DNA from: Verticillium longisporum
Taxonomy: Eukaryota > Ascomycota > Sordariomycetes > Glomerellales > Plectosphaerellaceae
DNA length: 64,000 bases
Reading direction: 5' to 3'
NCBI GenBank assembly: GCA_019188255.1
Contig: JAETXT010000009.1
Span: 1,798,001-1,862,000 of the forward strand
Positions within the stretch are counted from its first letter, which is position 1; every line of letters begins with the position of its first letter. The notes beneath the pieces are model-generated. The model did not search any database and had not been told where the DNA came from. It saw only the letters and a program-made list of their open reading frames with translations. A program made the translations under genes and the position numbers. Positions 33,701 through 44,797 of the stretch are shown in pieces.

Positions 33701-36070
33701 GGCTAGCTGTCCAGTCAATCTGAGGGTTCCATTCTCTAAGCCATGGGATGCCTAGGATGATTTGTTTTCCTCCTATATTAGTAATATCGAAGGTTATATA
33801 GCCGGGTCGGCGAGAAATGAATACTTGGAGGGGCGTAGTCTCCGTATTTACGATTCCTCCTCCGTACGAGACCGCTTATCCCTCTACTGTGCTAAGCTAA
33901 TAGGGTTCCTCCTTATATTTCTAGCTAATATAGTTCTTATTAATATATTCGGGGCTCATATAGTTGCCCTGGGCGCCGCTATCTAATAGCGCGCTCGCCT
34001 ATCTTCCTCCTACGTTTATTCGTATATAGAGGTGGTTTATGCTGTAGGTTCGTTCAGCTGAGCAGATTGCTCTTACTTCCTTCGTCGGTCGTTATCCCTA
34101 TTCGACCGACGCTTGCCTTTTCCCGAAGAGGGTAGCGTAGTAGGTAGCCATGTTATGGATAGTCCGTCCGAGTTGTCGTTCCTCTTATCGCTCTTATAGT
34201 GGACGCGGAAGAGTGGCTTCCTAACGTCCTTTATACGATAGAGTCTCCAATCTCTAGCTTTAGCGATATAGTGCTTTATGCATGCGTCATTATCGTAGTC
34301 CTCCTATCTAGCGTTATCTTAGTAGCATTTGTCGTGATAAGCGGGGTCTAGTCGGAACGTAAGCCGACCTTAACTATATTCGTCTATATATAGGATCCAT
34401 TTGCGACTCTCCTATTCGAACTCTACCTTCACTCGTAGCTCAGTCTAGTAGTTGCGTAGAAGAAACCGGTATGCGGCTTTCTCTTTAAAATGATATTCGT
34501 AGTCATCGTAGATATATTCGGGCCAAAATAACTAATAGTGTTGTTCGTAGGCGTAGTAGAGTGCTAGATAGTCTCCTACTATAAGTTGTACGTTTTCTTT
34601 CGTGCTTCCTTATTTTCGGGCGCTAGCCTTCCATGGCTTGGTCCCGTAGTAGATGAGTTCGTCCCACGGTACAAGGGGATCGTAATCCTCACTAGCGCTA
34701 CTAACTTCGTATACCTATATAGGCATATAGGGCTAGGTCTATCTGAGCGGAGATTCTTCTTCGCTAGCTCGTATATATTTATCCCATTCTATATCGTTCA
34801 TTAGTCCTACGTAGGGAGCTGATTATAGTTCTAGGTGAGTATATTCGTAGGCTCTTTCCTCGTCTATATCGATTTCCTGGGTCTCGGGTGTTACCTGCCG
34901 AGCCTATTTCTGAATTCGTCTTTCCTTCCTAGTAGTAACTATCATGGCCAGGGTTCTTTGTCCTGTAGGTGCCCTGGGGAACTATCTATTCTGTTCCTTA
35001 CTATCTTTATAGGTTAGGTAATCGTCCTAGTAATAGAAGGTCCAATTAGTTTTAGTATAGTCCTAGTATTAAGTATGGTTGAGCTATCGTTCGTTTACGG
35101 GTTTCTAGGGTTTCTTAGGTTGCCGGCATTCTCGAGCCATATACCCGTTTTTACCGCAGTTATAGCATTTCATATCCTTAAGATCCTTCGGTTTACTATA
35201 TCTAGTATTGTCGAGCTCCATAGGTCCTGTATAGGTGGTCTATCCCTAAGCCGTGCTGATGCGGGGTTTATCGTGCTAGTATTTGCGTCCTTGATTGGAT
35301 CGATAGTAGGGGATGCGTAGGTTCTATGGTCCTATAGCGGGCTTCCGTCCTTTTTCTATTCTGCGTTCGTACTAGCGATCGTCGATTTTAACGGCTATAG
35401 CGATATACTCGGTGAGGGTTTCGGGTCTATCCTCCCGGATAAGGTCGTCCTTAACGGCGTCTTTAAGTCCTTCGTAGAAACGGGCTATAAGAGCGGACTC
35501 TATCTAATCGAGACGACTAGCTAAGAGTCGCAACTCCGTAGCGTATTTAGTAGCTAGCCCCGTCTATTTAAGCTAAAGGATTTTTCTTTCGTTTTATCGT
35601 GCCTCGTCCACGTCCCAAAACGCTCCTTTAATAGCTTCTTCGAATACGTTTATACCGGCGTAGATATCCTAGGTAGCCTGCTTTATATCTTCTTTCTTAT
35701 TATAGGTAGAATAGTCCCTAATAAAGGGTTCGAACTAGTATAAGGCGTCCCCTTTAAGGTAAGAGGAGGCGTTAGCGACCTTCTCGCCCTAGTACTTGAG
35801 TTAGCCCTTATTAGCTTTGTGGTACTAGCGTACCTGGGTGATGAAAGATTGAAGTGCCCTAGGGTTGCCGTCGAATAACTAAGGGGGAAGAGCCTTTATG
35901 CTCGTTCCGCCTTAAAGTTATTGTATTAAGGCTCGGAGCTGTTCGTTCTCCGAACGGAGCTCCTGGATCATAGCGGCTAAGTTGCTAGCGCTATTTCCGA
36001 CGCTATTAGTGGATATTGTTCCTATAGTAAGTATTGCTTAGTGTTACAAGGTAAACCTACTAAATAAGAG
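30790..36070 (-). pseudogene. Gypsy gag-pol polyprotein, RIP-ruined
   Basis: Minus-strand translation is interrupted by many TAG/TAA stops, all explicable by G-to-A at former Trp/Gln codons. The best-preserved open stretch is 33233-33039 (reverse transcriptase: LPLI-ELRD-like start, DLKGVYNLIRI, GLINAPVTF). RNase H reads YTNYKNL where YTDHKNL is expected. The chromodomain reads YEVERIIDYR...YLIKWKNYG...WEP. Not functional. Confidence 0.85.
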
Positions 36071-36079
36071 TGATTAAAA

Positions 36080-36533
36080 TGTTACGACCTAGTAGCTTCC
36101 GAAGGGGGAATACTGTTAGAGGGTTGGGGTTGCTATTTATAGAAGCTTAGGTTATGACTCTAAGACGATATAGTATCGTAAGGCGTTACGCACTCGTTAC
36201 AATGGATACAAGGTAAGACTTAGATTGATCACTGTCGTGAGAAAGAATGTATCTACAAGTCCAGAATGTCCGTCCTTATATACCTGCCATCCTGTCCTTG
36301 TTATATTAGGTGGTGAGCCTATATTAGATAGCTTACTGTTATGCCGTGATCCTCTTATATTAGATCACGGCTCACGGTAATCCAAGTATAATAGTAATCC
36401 TTGGTCCTGGATCACTGTTTCCTAGTGATCCTGTCACGTGACCTAGCCTTGGCAAGCCTTATCTTATCAGTGACCCTGGATCTTCTGACGTGGGGCTTGT
36501 CTGCGGCCGGTTGTTCGACCCGTGCTCGTTACA
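36080..36533. repeat. Gypsy LTR (right, 5' LTR of the minus-strand element)
   Basis: 454 bp, begins TGTTACGACC and ends CTCGTTACA; followed by target duplication ACGTA. Confidence 0.88.
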
Positions 36534-37310
36534 ACGTAATATCTATTATAGAGGAGATTATTATTCTAATACTAATTAGGAGAATTATATTCTATATTAT
36601 CCTAATAGATACCCTATTCCTTCTATATATTAAGGATATAGACGATCTTAGAATCTATTTAGATAATACGTATAATAAGCTAGTAAAGTATATTAAGGAG
36701 CTCTAGGAGTATACGCTTATATTCTATAAATAGGGCTATCCTTAGTTCTTCTTAGATATAAAAACCTATATTAGTTTAGGGATTATATATATAATAGGAG
36801 TAGAGAGTAATAGAGTAGTATTTCTAATAGAAGTAGAGTTTTAGCGAGTTTATAAGCGCTTTAGCTATTTATTAATTAAGAAATTATAAAATCTACTCTA
36901 GAGAGTAGATTATAATATAAACTAGAATATATTAAAGCTAATAAACCGCTTTTATTATTATTATTAGATTAAAGGGAAGTCTCTATAATACTTTAAGTTC
37001 GCCCTAAAATTAGATATTAATTTTAATTATAAGATTTTAATCGATATTATATATTTAGATAGAAAGCCTATTCTTTATATAATTAATATAAATACTAGAT
37101 TCTAATCTATAACTTTTATTCCTAATTTTATAGCTTATATAACGTAGGAGGTATTTAAAAGGTATTAATTAGATATATACCTAAGCCCTCTAGATATTAT
37201 AACTATTAACGCTAGAACTAACTTCGCCTCCATAGAATTCAGGGCAAAGGTACGCCTCCTAGGTATAACTTACTATTAGATCCCTATAGAGGCCTATTAA
37301 TTAATAAGTA
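36534..37310 (+). mobile_element. Old Copia-1 copy, part 2: protease to integrase (RIPed)
   Basis: Continues the old Copia-1 immediately after the Gypsy target duplication; matches 53170-53965 of the intact copy. It stops at a TA dinucleotide (37309-37310) where pogo copy T1 inserted, in the middle of the integrase core. Confidence 0.85.
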
Positions 37311-37408
37311 ACGTAATCCACAAGCGAGTGGTTCACCCAAGCGAGTGGTTCACTTCGCCCGGGCCCACGACCTACACCTGAATTCTACAGATTCCACCTC
37401 CGCCCGCG

Positions 37409-38524
37409 ATGGAGACTCTTTCAAAAGAAGGTCAATTATTCCTTGCTATCCAAGCTATGGACAATGACCCGAACCTAAGCGCCCGGAGTGCTGCGAGGAT
37501 CTACACCGTCCCCTTAACGACGCTCCTCCGACGCCAGAAGGGCAAACCCTCCCGACGCGAAAGCCCGCCCAATTCTGCCAAATTAACAGTACTAGAAGAG
37601 AAAACTATTGTCGAATATATCCTTGACCTAGATGCGCGATCTTACCCTCCCCGGTTGGGTGAGGTCGGAGATATGGCGAATCGCCTGCTTGCCGACCGTG
37701 ACGCGCCACGCGTCGGGAAGAACTGGGCCGCAAACTTCGTCAAACGGCAACCAGAGCTCCGGACGCGTTTCTTTCGCAAGTACGACTACAAGAGGGCCCA
37801 ATGCGAAGATCCGGACGCGATAAACGCGTGGTTCCGCCTCGTGCATAACATGATCGCCAAGTACGGCATCCAAGAGGCTGACATGTACAACTTTGACGAG
37901 ACCGGCTTCCAGATGGGCGTTATCGCCAACGGAATGGTCGTGACCAGTTCGGAAAGACGGTCCAATGTGAAGATGAGGCAGCCAGGCAACCGGGAATGGG
38001 TTACGGTGATCCAGGGCGTTGGCGCGTTGGGTTTCTCCGTCCCGCCGTTCATCGTGGTTTCGGGCAAGTACCACCTCTCGAGCTGGTACCAGGACGACGC
38101 GATTTCTCGCGACTGGAGAATCGCAACATCTCCAAACGGCTGGACGACGAATGATATTGGTCTGGAATGGATTCGGCATTTTGACAGGCATACAAAGTCC
38201 CGTACTTCGGGCGGTTATCGCCTACTGATCCTGGATGGCCACGAAAGTCACCACTCGGTCGACTTCGAACTCTACTGCAAGGAGAACAACATCATCACAC
38301 TCTGTATGCCTCCTCATTCGTCACATCTACTCCAGCCTCTCGATGTTGGGTGTTTTGGCCCACTAAAGAAAGCATACGGTCGGCAAATCGAGGATAGGAT
38401 GAGGGCGGGTACAACGCACATCAGCAAAGAGGACTTCTTCCCGGCGTTTTCGGCTGCATTTCAGCAAGCAATGACAGAAAAAACATCCAGGGAGGCTTTC
38501 GAGGAGCGGGGCTTGTCCCCATAA
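37409..38524 (+). CDS. Pogo-type DDE transposase, N-terminal and catalytic part (T1)
   Basis: 371 aa from ATG. Residues 1-55 form a psq-like helix-turn-helix (SARSAARIYTVPLTTLLRR), residues 60-150 a CENP-B/Tc5-type DNA-binding domain, then the DDE_1 nuclease: Asp163 in YNFDETGF, Asp276 in LILDGHESHH and Asp312 in LQPLDVGCF (D-x35-D). It cuts and pastes the element at TA sites in the nucleus. The frame ends early: after MTEK the family normally continues N-I-Q-G-x-F-R-G-A-G-L-V-P, which is present in another frame here. An A run (six As) and a C run (four Cs, at 38517-38520) shift the reading, so the last 13 residues are off-frame and the zinc-knuckle tail is cut off. Confidence 0.85.
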   Translation: METLSKEGQLFLAIQAMDNDPNLSARSAARIYTVPLTTLLRRQKGKPSRRESPPNSAKLTVLEEKTIVEYILDLDARSYPPRLGEVGDMANRLLADRDAPRVGKNWAANFVKRQPELRTRFFRKYDYKRAQCEDPDAINAWFRLVHNMIAKYGIQEADMYNFDETGFQMGVIANGMVVTSSERRSNVKMRQPGNREWVTVIQGVGALGFSVPPFIVVSGKYHLSSWYQDDAISRDWRIATSPNGWTTNDIGLEWIRHFDRHTKSRTSGGYRLLILDGHESHHSVDFELYCKENNIITLCMPPHSSHLLQPLDVGCFGPLKKAYGRQIEDRMRAGTTHISKEDFFPAFSAAFQQAMTEKTSREAFEERGLSP

Positions 38525-38525
38525 C

Positions 38526-39062
38526 CCGGAAACAGTCCTGTCAAAGCTGGATGTGAGGTTGAGGACGACGACGCCTCCGGGGACGTCCCACGGGGAGCGT
38601 GATTCTTGGGTCTCTAAGACGCCCACTAACCTGCTCGAGGCAGGTTCCCAGACTGACTTCATCAAAGGGCGAATCTCACGCCACCAGGGAAGCTCCCCAA
38701 CGTCAATTTTAGATGCTGTTGACTATCTTGCGAAGGGGACGCGGGGTGTTATGCACCAGATCGCTCTTTTGAAGTCAGAGGTTATGATCCTTCGAGAGGA
38801 AAATGCTACACTAAGCCGACGCCGGAGGGCCAAAAAGCTACGTCTCCGGGAAGGAGGAAGCATGGCTGTAGGCGAGGGACAGGACAAGATTGCTCAGAAG
38901 GAAGTAGATATCCAGATAAAAGAGGAAACGCTGCAGAACCCGGGTCCCGCGTCGTGGTCCCAGCCGAAGAAACGATGCTGTAGCGTATGCGGGAAGACCG
39001 GCCACAACGCGAGAACTTGTCAGGTAGCTATCTCATCGTCTGCAAAAGACGAGGAGGAGTGA
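38526..39062 (+). pseudogene. Detached C-terminal part of the pogo transposase (T1)
   Basis: Downstream frame reading KLDVRLRTTTPPGTS, a coiled-coil-like middle (LLKSEVMILREENATLSRR) and a CCHC zinc knuckle (CSVCGKTGHNARTC). It has no ATG of its own near the beginning; in related transposases this is contiguous with the catalytic part, so it is a severed C-terminus and not a separate gene. Confidence 0.75.
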
Positions 39063-39169
39063 TTTTAATTGATTTACGGCGTTTGGGTTGAGGTTTTCCT
39101 CGGAATGTTTGTCGGGTCGGGGTGAAGTGAACCACTCGCATGGGTGAACCACTCGCTTGTGGATTACGT

Positions 39170-39773
39170 TATCTCTAGAAGGAGATATTAAGTCGAGAGA
39201 TAGATCGAAGATTCTTATAGCCCTTAACGAGAGCTATAAAATAATATATTTTTCGTTTAGATCGAAGGTAAGTAGGTTAAGGGGTAATTAAAAGAAGGTT
39301 ATAATTAACTAAGAGAAGTACTTAAATTAATCCTAATAGGAGTAAGGTATATCTTAGAAGGTATCTATTCTTAATAGTTAAGAACGTATAAATTAGATAG
39401 GAATTACTACGTAAAGGGGACTTACGAGTATTATTAAAATTAGATAATTATTAAGATCTAAAAACCTAAAAAACAGGTCTAGGGGGTGCCCTCTATATAT
39501 AATAGACTAACCCTCAGTAGCCACGCGTAGATAAGGCGCTTAGACTACCTCTAGACCTACGGGGGAAGTAGAGTCGGATTTAAGCTCTAGCTAATAGGGT
39601 ATAAGAGAACTTAAACGCTTATTACTATAGAACGGCTCTATAGAATATTATAAAAATTATACCGTTCTATAGCCACGATTCTTCTCTATTTTATAATATA
39701 TATATCGTTATAGTTCAGCTTTTATTTAAACTACTAGAGTAGTTATAAGACTCTAACCCTTATAACTCCTATA
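39170..39773 (+). repeat. Dispersed repeat R, copy 2 (604 bp)
   Basis: Matches 24720-25323 end to end. It now has the same orientation as copy 1, but once the inversion between the pogo copies is undone it is inverted relative to copy 1. Confidence 0.8.
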
Positions 39774-40540
39774 AGGACTATAATAGATAAAATAAGGTCC
39801 CTGATTTTCTACTTAGGATTACCCTTATATCTATAGGGAGACGTAGTATATACTACTATATATATATATAATAGAACTCCTAATAGCTCTATAGGGTTTA
39901 AAATACTTTATAAATTAAAAGAAAATAAAATACCTAATATCGATAATATAAAAATATAGGGTTCTATAGCCTATTATAAAAATAAAGAACCTTTAATAAA
40001 GAAACTAGATAAAAGAGCTAGTAAATCCGTCTTAATAGGTATAGACGATTATAACTATAAAATATATAATACTTAATCTAGGAAGGTTATCTAGACTAGA
40101 TATATATATATATTAGAAAATAAATTTATTACTCCTATATCTATACCTTTAGTAATAGAAAAGGACCTTCTAAATTTAGAAGACCTTGAATTATTTAATT
40201 TAGAAATAAATAAAATAATAGCTTTGCCTCTAACTAAAGGTAATAATAATATAACTACTAGTAATATAACTAGTAATAAAAACCTAAAAATAACTATAGA
40301 GCTTCCTAAAATTTAGAACCCTAAAGATTATATCTATATAAAATCGGCCGATTTACTAAATATATCGGATATATTACTAAGGGACTCCTTTAATTTCCTA
40401 GGCTAGAACTATATCCTTACTATAAATAATATAAAGGAACCTACTACTTATAGCTAAGCTATTAGTAGCCCTAATAAAGATAACTAGAATAAAGCTATGA
40501 ATTTAGAATTTTAGTAATTAATAGATTAAAATACCTAGTC
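39774..40540 (+). mobile_element. Copia-2 integrase fragment, flipped (RIPed)
   Basis: Plus-strand remnants of Copia integrase C-terminus (IYNRTPNSSIGFKIL... and KLDKRASKSVLIGIDDYNYKIY). Same family and, after re-inversion, same strand and position as needed to join 25324-27061: GACTA, the Copia-1 target duplication, ends both pieces (27057-27061; reverse complement at 40536-40540). Confidence 0.72.
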
Positions 40541-40830
40541 TATTAAGAGGGCTTCACTACTTATATAAACCCTAATCTAGTACTTCCGCTATACTTACGA
40601 GCTCTAAATAGGTAGGGTATCTAATAAGTCTTATAATAGTTGATTCTTATATATAATTCTTATCTACTTCTCTAAGTTACTACTACCTATATAAGTTAGA
40701 TATACCTATCTACTCTTAGCGATCACGTAAGCCGTAGTTTATATACTCCTAAGAATAGTAGATCCTAGATATCCTAGATACCTTAGATATCGCTATCCTA
40801 ACTATAGAGTTCCCTAATATTAGTTTAATA
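40541..40830. repeat. 3' LTR of old Copia-1 (inverted)
   Basis: 290 bp, matches 27062-27351 in reverse complement and the intact LTRs at 50597 and 56762. Confidence 0.85.
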
Positions 40831-41564
40831 CTAGCTCTTCTTTTCTTTATAAATAGAATAGCTATAAGGACTAATATTAGGAGCTATTACTAGGGTTAAT
40901 AGCTACTCTAATACGCCTATAATTCTCTAGTCTCTATCGTATTAGATCTACTCTTCTAATCTTAAAATAAATAACCTAATAATAAGAAATAATAGGAAAT
41001 AATAGTTAGAAATAAAGAAAATATAGCTTAAGCCTACTATTCTTATAAATATTAGGCCTCTAATTCTTAACGCTTTAGAATAGTAATATTATCTATAAAT
41101 AGCTCTCTAAGGAAATAAACTAAATTATAATTTAAATAATAAGAATAGGCCTCTAAATCCTAGAAATAAAGGAAATAAATTAAAATCTAATAATAAATAG
41201 CGCTTTTATAATTACTAAATATATATTCTTAAGGCCTCTAAATCCCTAATATATTAATAGAATATAATAGAATAATTATTAGCTTTTCGTAGAATCTATT
41301 AGAATAATTTCTAGTAAATTAAACTACTATTTAATAGGAATAATAGGATTAAACCGCCTTAATTAAATAAATTCTATAGAAGATCTATATATCTTATTAA
41401 TAAGTTTTAGTAATTCTATTCTATTAACCTTTCTCTCTCCCTATATCGATTTCTTTAACTTTTATAAGCTAGCTTAATATATATAAATAATACTTATACG
41501 ATTAGTAAATATTTATTTTTATTACTCCTATTTATTTATTTTCTTCTCGTTCTAGCTACGATAA

Positions 41565-42249
41565 TACCTCCTAAGTATAAGACCCCCGCGCCTAAGCCCC
41601 CTAAAGCTAAGAGAATAGCTAAATATAAGAATATAATTAATATTAATTATAGGAGCTATTAATCTAATAAATAATATATATATATAATAATATTTATAAG
41701 GTTCCCTATCTAGGTTACTTTAAATCTTATCTCGTTAATAAGTAAATTAAAATTAATGCCCTAAGCGCTTATTACGATCTTAATCCTAAGGGATCTTATT
41801 ATTATAAATATACCTCCGAGCATTCTTATAAGCTAATATAAGCTCTCGCGATCTATATTTCCTATATCTATAGCTCTAATAAATATTATCTTTAATCTTA
41901 TTAATATATTTAAATTTATTATAAAGTTTTTAGCTACCTATAATAAAAAGAATTAAGCTATAAATTCCTATTCCTTTCTATTCCCCTAATTATCTAATTA
42001 TATAATTAGCTAATAATATAATTATAGGATCTAGAGAAATAGCGTATTATTATTAAAGGTATATTATAGATTATTAAGGAGGAGGATATAAAAAGGGGTA
42101 ACGATTTTAATAAAGACCTTAATAGTCTTAGTAATACCGATTATAAAGCGGCTAAGCGGGCTATAACTCTATAGCTCTTTAATTACCTCTAATAGGACTC
42201 CTTAGAACGGTTAGACTCGGATTCCGAGATATCGGAGTCTAAGGCCTAA
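41565..42249 (+). pseudogene. RIPed antisense ORF between Copia-1 pol and 3' LTR
   Basis: On the strand opposite to Copia-1 pol, a decayed frame starts with PPKYKTPAPKPPKAKRI (its ATG apparently now ATA), continues with KVPYLGYFKSYLV and YYDLNPKGSYYYKYTSEHSYK, and ends KRGNDFNKDLNSLSNTDYKAAKRA then SDSE-rich and a stop. The end matches the 56583-56380 minus-strand remnant of the intact copy. Stops inside are RIP type (former Gln/Trp codons). A basic N-terminus and acidic tail are visible; the function is unknown. Confidence 0.5.
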
Positions 42250-44797
42250 TCGCTATATAGCGGATCATTTACTTTATTAGTTTAGTAATTAGGGGGTAGC
42301 TATTTTTACTATTTTAATAATCGGGCTATTTTTAAGGAATTACTAATTTTAATTATATTTATACTTTAATTATTCTTTTCTTAACGTTTAATTTAGCTTT
42401 TAATCCTAATTATAATTTCGTTAGAGTTTACGAGAACTTCTAATACCTAGTTTAGAGCTCCCTTAATTATTATATCTATAGGATTATCCCCTCTTACGAT
42501 CTAGCGAATTTCGTTAATTTCGTATTCTTTATAGTTTTATTATAATACTATAAGATCTATTATTAAGCGTTTCTCTATAATTATACTTAATTAAATAAAG
42601 TATTAATAGAGCGAGAAGCTATTAATATAAATAATTATTTATAGGAGTAGTAAATCTAAGTATTTATAGATCTTCTAGAGTATCTATTTAAGGATATATA
42701 CTATATTAAAACTATTAATTATATTATAGATTTCGCTAATTAAGACCGAATATATAACCTATTTATATTTAATAGATTATTAATAAAGAATATTACTATA
42801 TATTATAAATATATTCTCCTAATTATAGGAACGTTTATTATTAAAGAGGATAATAAATCCGATCTAAGAATTAAAGTCCTTATTATTAACGAAAGAGCTA
42901 TTAATAAATATATATAGCTAAGTAATTAATAGATCGAGGTATATATAATTTAGGCTACGGTCTATATTATCGATCTATTATTATATACGTTTATTAAGCT
43001 ATTTAAAATCGTCCTTCTCTAGGTTCCTAGCTTAGGAAGTTATAGCGAAGTCGAAAGCTATTTCGGGTTAATAAATAGAAGCTATATATACTCTATGAGC
43101 TCTCTAAATAATAAATTATTACTCTAAATCTAGTATCCTTAGGGTTATTTACTTTAATCGATTATTTTAACCTTTCTATAGAATCTTAAGATTATTAGTT
43201 CCGATTTTAATAATATAACCATTAAAGACGCCCTCTAGATTAGCGTTTAGGATAGAAGTAGGCTTTACTCGGAAGCTAGCTCTTAAGAGCTCTATTTACT
43301 CCTTTTCTATAAATACGGGCTCTCTAAGGTTTAGGGTATCGTTAATCTATATTCCGATTAATCTAAAGCTCTCTCTAGCTCTAATTAATAAGAGATACGG
43401 ATCGTAGCCTATTAGAACTATTATTAGCGCTCTCTATAATATCGCTAATAGGTTATAAACTAATAGAGGCCTAACTCTATAATTCTATAGAATAGCTTAA
43501 CGATATAGAAAATGGTATTATTAAGGTATCTATATTATAGCTCTTTAAAGATACGTAGTAGAACGTTACGTAATAGATCTATAGCGCTCTAAGTATAAGC
43601 TTAATTAATATCTTAGAGTATTAGCTATTAGCTATATTCCTATAACATTAATATAATTATTAGGATTAATCGTTAACTATATTATATAATTATAGGCGAT
43701 TACGTTAATAGAGTCGTCTTCTCCTAATCGCTATACCCCTAAACTATTAATCTTAATTTCTCGTATAGGGCTTAAGGGAGTCCTTTTACCTCTCTTATAA
43801 GTCGATATCTAAAGATCCTAATATTAAGGACCGCGGATTTACTAATTAGTATAATTACTCCTATTATTAAAAGCGAGTCGATCTCCTCTTAATCGGACTA
43901 CTTAAATAGCTTCCTAGGGGTTATTATTCTACTTTTATTATATAGTTTAATAGCTAGGTTATAACCCTATTATTCCCTCTTTATAATAAATTAATATCTA
44001 ATCTATAAACCCCTAATCGTATTATTCTTATAATCCGTGGAAATTGCTTATAGTAGATTCTAGGTATATATTATTATTAACTTCTTAGGTCTTCTATATT
44101 AGTATAGCTAAGTTAGCTCTAGATACTTAAATAGTTCCGGGGTCTCTAATATAGGTACCTCTAGAGTTCGGATTATAATTATCTCCCCGGTTTCTTAATC
44201 TAGCGATCTATTATATAGCTTAACGTATATTCCTCTAAACTCTATTAAGCTATTAATTATATTAACCGTAACCGTTATATTAATAATCGATATAATTTTA
44301 TAAAATCTAGTCTATTTCTCCCGCTCTTAGAATATAAGAATACTACTTCTTAGCTCTAGCGATCTTAATAGTAATTATTTTATATCTAATCTATTATATA
44401 TATTTAGCGTATTATTAACCTTCCGCTTAGCGATTATTCGCTATAGTTCCGTTATTACTTTATTAATAGCTTTAATATATTACGCTGAAGTTACTATAAG
44501 TACTAAGTTAATAGTTATCCTAAATATAGCCCTAAATATAAGTAGTATTAGTATTAGACTATTAGGCCTAATAATATCGTTTACTACTTTAATTACTCTT
44601 TAGAGTAATAATTCTAAGCTCGTATTATAAGATTTAGCTTTTAAGATCTCGTATACTCTACGTATTAGCTTATAATAGCTCTTAACCTTAACGTAATCCA
44701 CAAGCGAGTGGTTCACCCATGCGAGTGGTTCACTTCACCCCGACCCGACAAACATTCCGAGGAAAACCTCAACCCAAACGCCGTAAATCAATTAAAA

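Larger units (their letters stand above)
29665..36533 (-). mobile_element. Ty3/Gypsy chromovirus, 6869 bp, RIP-damaged
   Basis: LTRs 29665-30118 and 36080-36533 (454 bp each), bounded by the target duplication ACGTA (29660-29664, 36534-36538). RIP turned the left LTR's initial TG into TA. On the minus strand the order is gag with a zinc knuckle (about 35125-35175), protease (ALLDSGAQ at about 33945-33990), reverse transcriptase (about 32560-33320), RNase H (about 32260-32480), integrase (about 31200-32100) and a chromodomain (about 30840-30985). A purine-rich tract lies just inside the left LTR. Key residues are lost to RIP: the knuckle His is Tyr and the YLDD site reads YLDN. The element sits inside the old Copia-1. 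Confidence 0.88.
37311..39169 (+). mobile_element. Pogo/Fot1-like DNA transposon, copy T1 (1859 bp)
   Basis: Terminal inverted repeats of about 46 bp begin ACGTAATCCACAAGCGAGTG and contain two direct copies of a 17-bp word (37321-37337, 37338-37353), probable transposase sites. TA dinucleotides flank both ends (37309-37310, 39170-39171), the usual Tc1/mariner/pogo target. No RIP is visible. It is 1859 bp, the same length as T2 (44691-46549) and nearly identical, in opposite orientation. Confidence 0.92.
40541..44690 (-). mobile_element. Old Copia-1 copy, part 3: integrase to 3' LTR, in the inverted segment (RIPed)
   Basis: The reverse complement from 44690 downward picks up the old Copia-1 exactly where 37310 left off (intact counterpart from 53966), runs through integrase, reverse transcriptase and RNase H, an extra region not kept in the intact copy, and ends in the 3' LTR (40830-40541) followed by GACTA. 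No open frame remains. Confidence 0.85.

Noticed and set aside
29665..36533. Gypsy element as a direct, plus-strand element
   Set aside because: RT, RNase H, integrase, protease and gag knuckle all read on the minus strand; only the small extra ORF is on the plus strand.
38526..39062. A separate small zinc-knuckle gene downstream of the transposase
   Set aside because: It has no ATG near its beginning, and the residues before and within it are the normal continuation of pogo transposases in a shifted frame.
24720..39773. Repeat R copies as the LTR pair of Copia-2
   Set aside because: After undoing the inversion the two copies are in opposite orientation, and copy 2 abuts the middle of integrase, so they cannot be the LTRs of that element.
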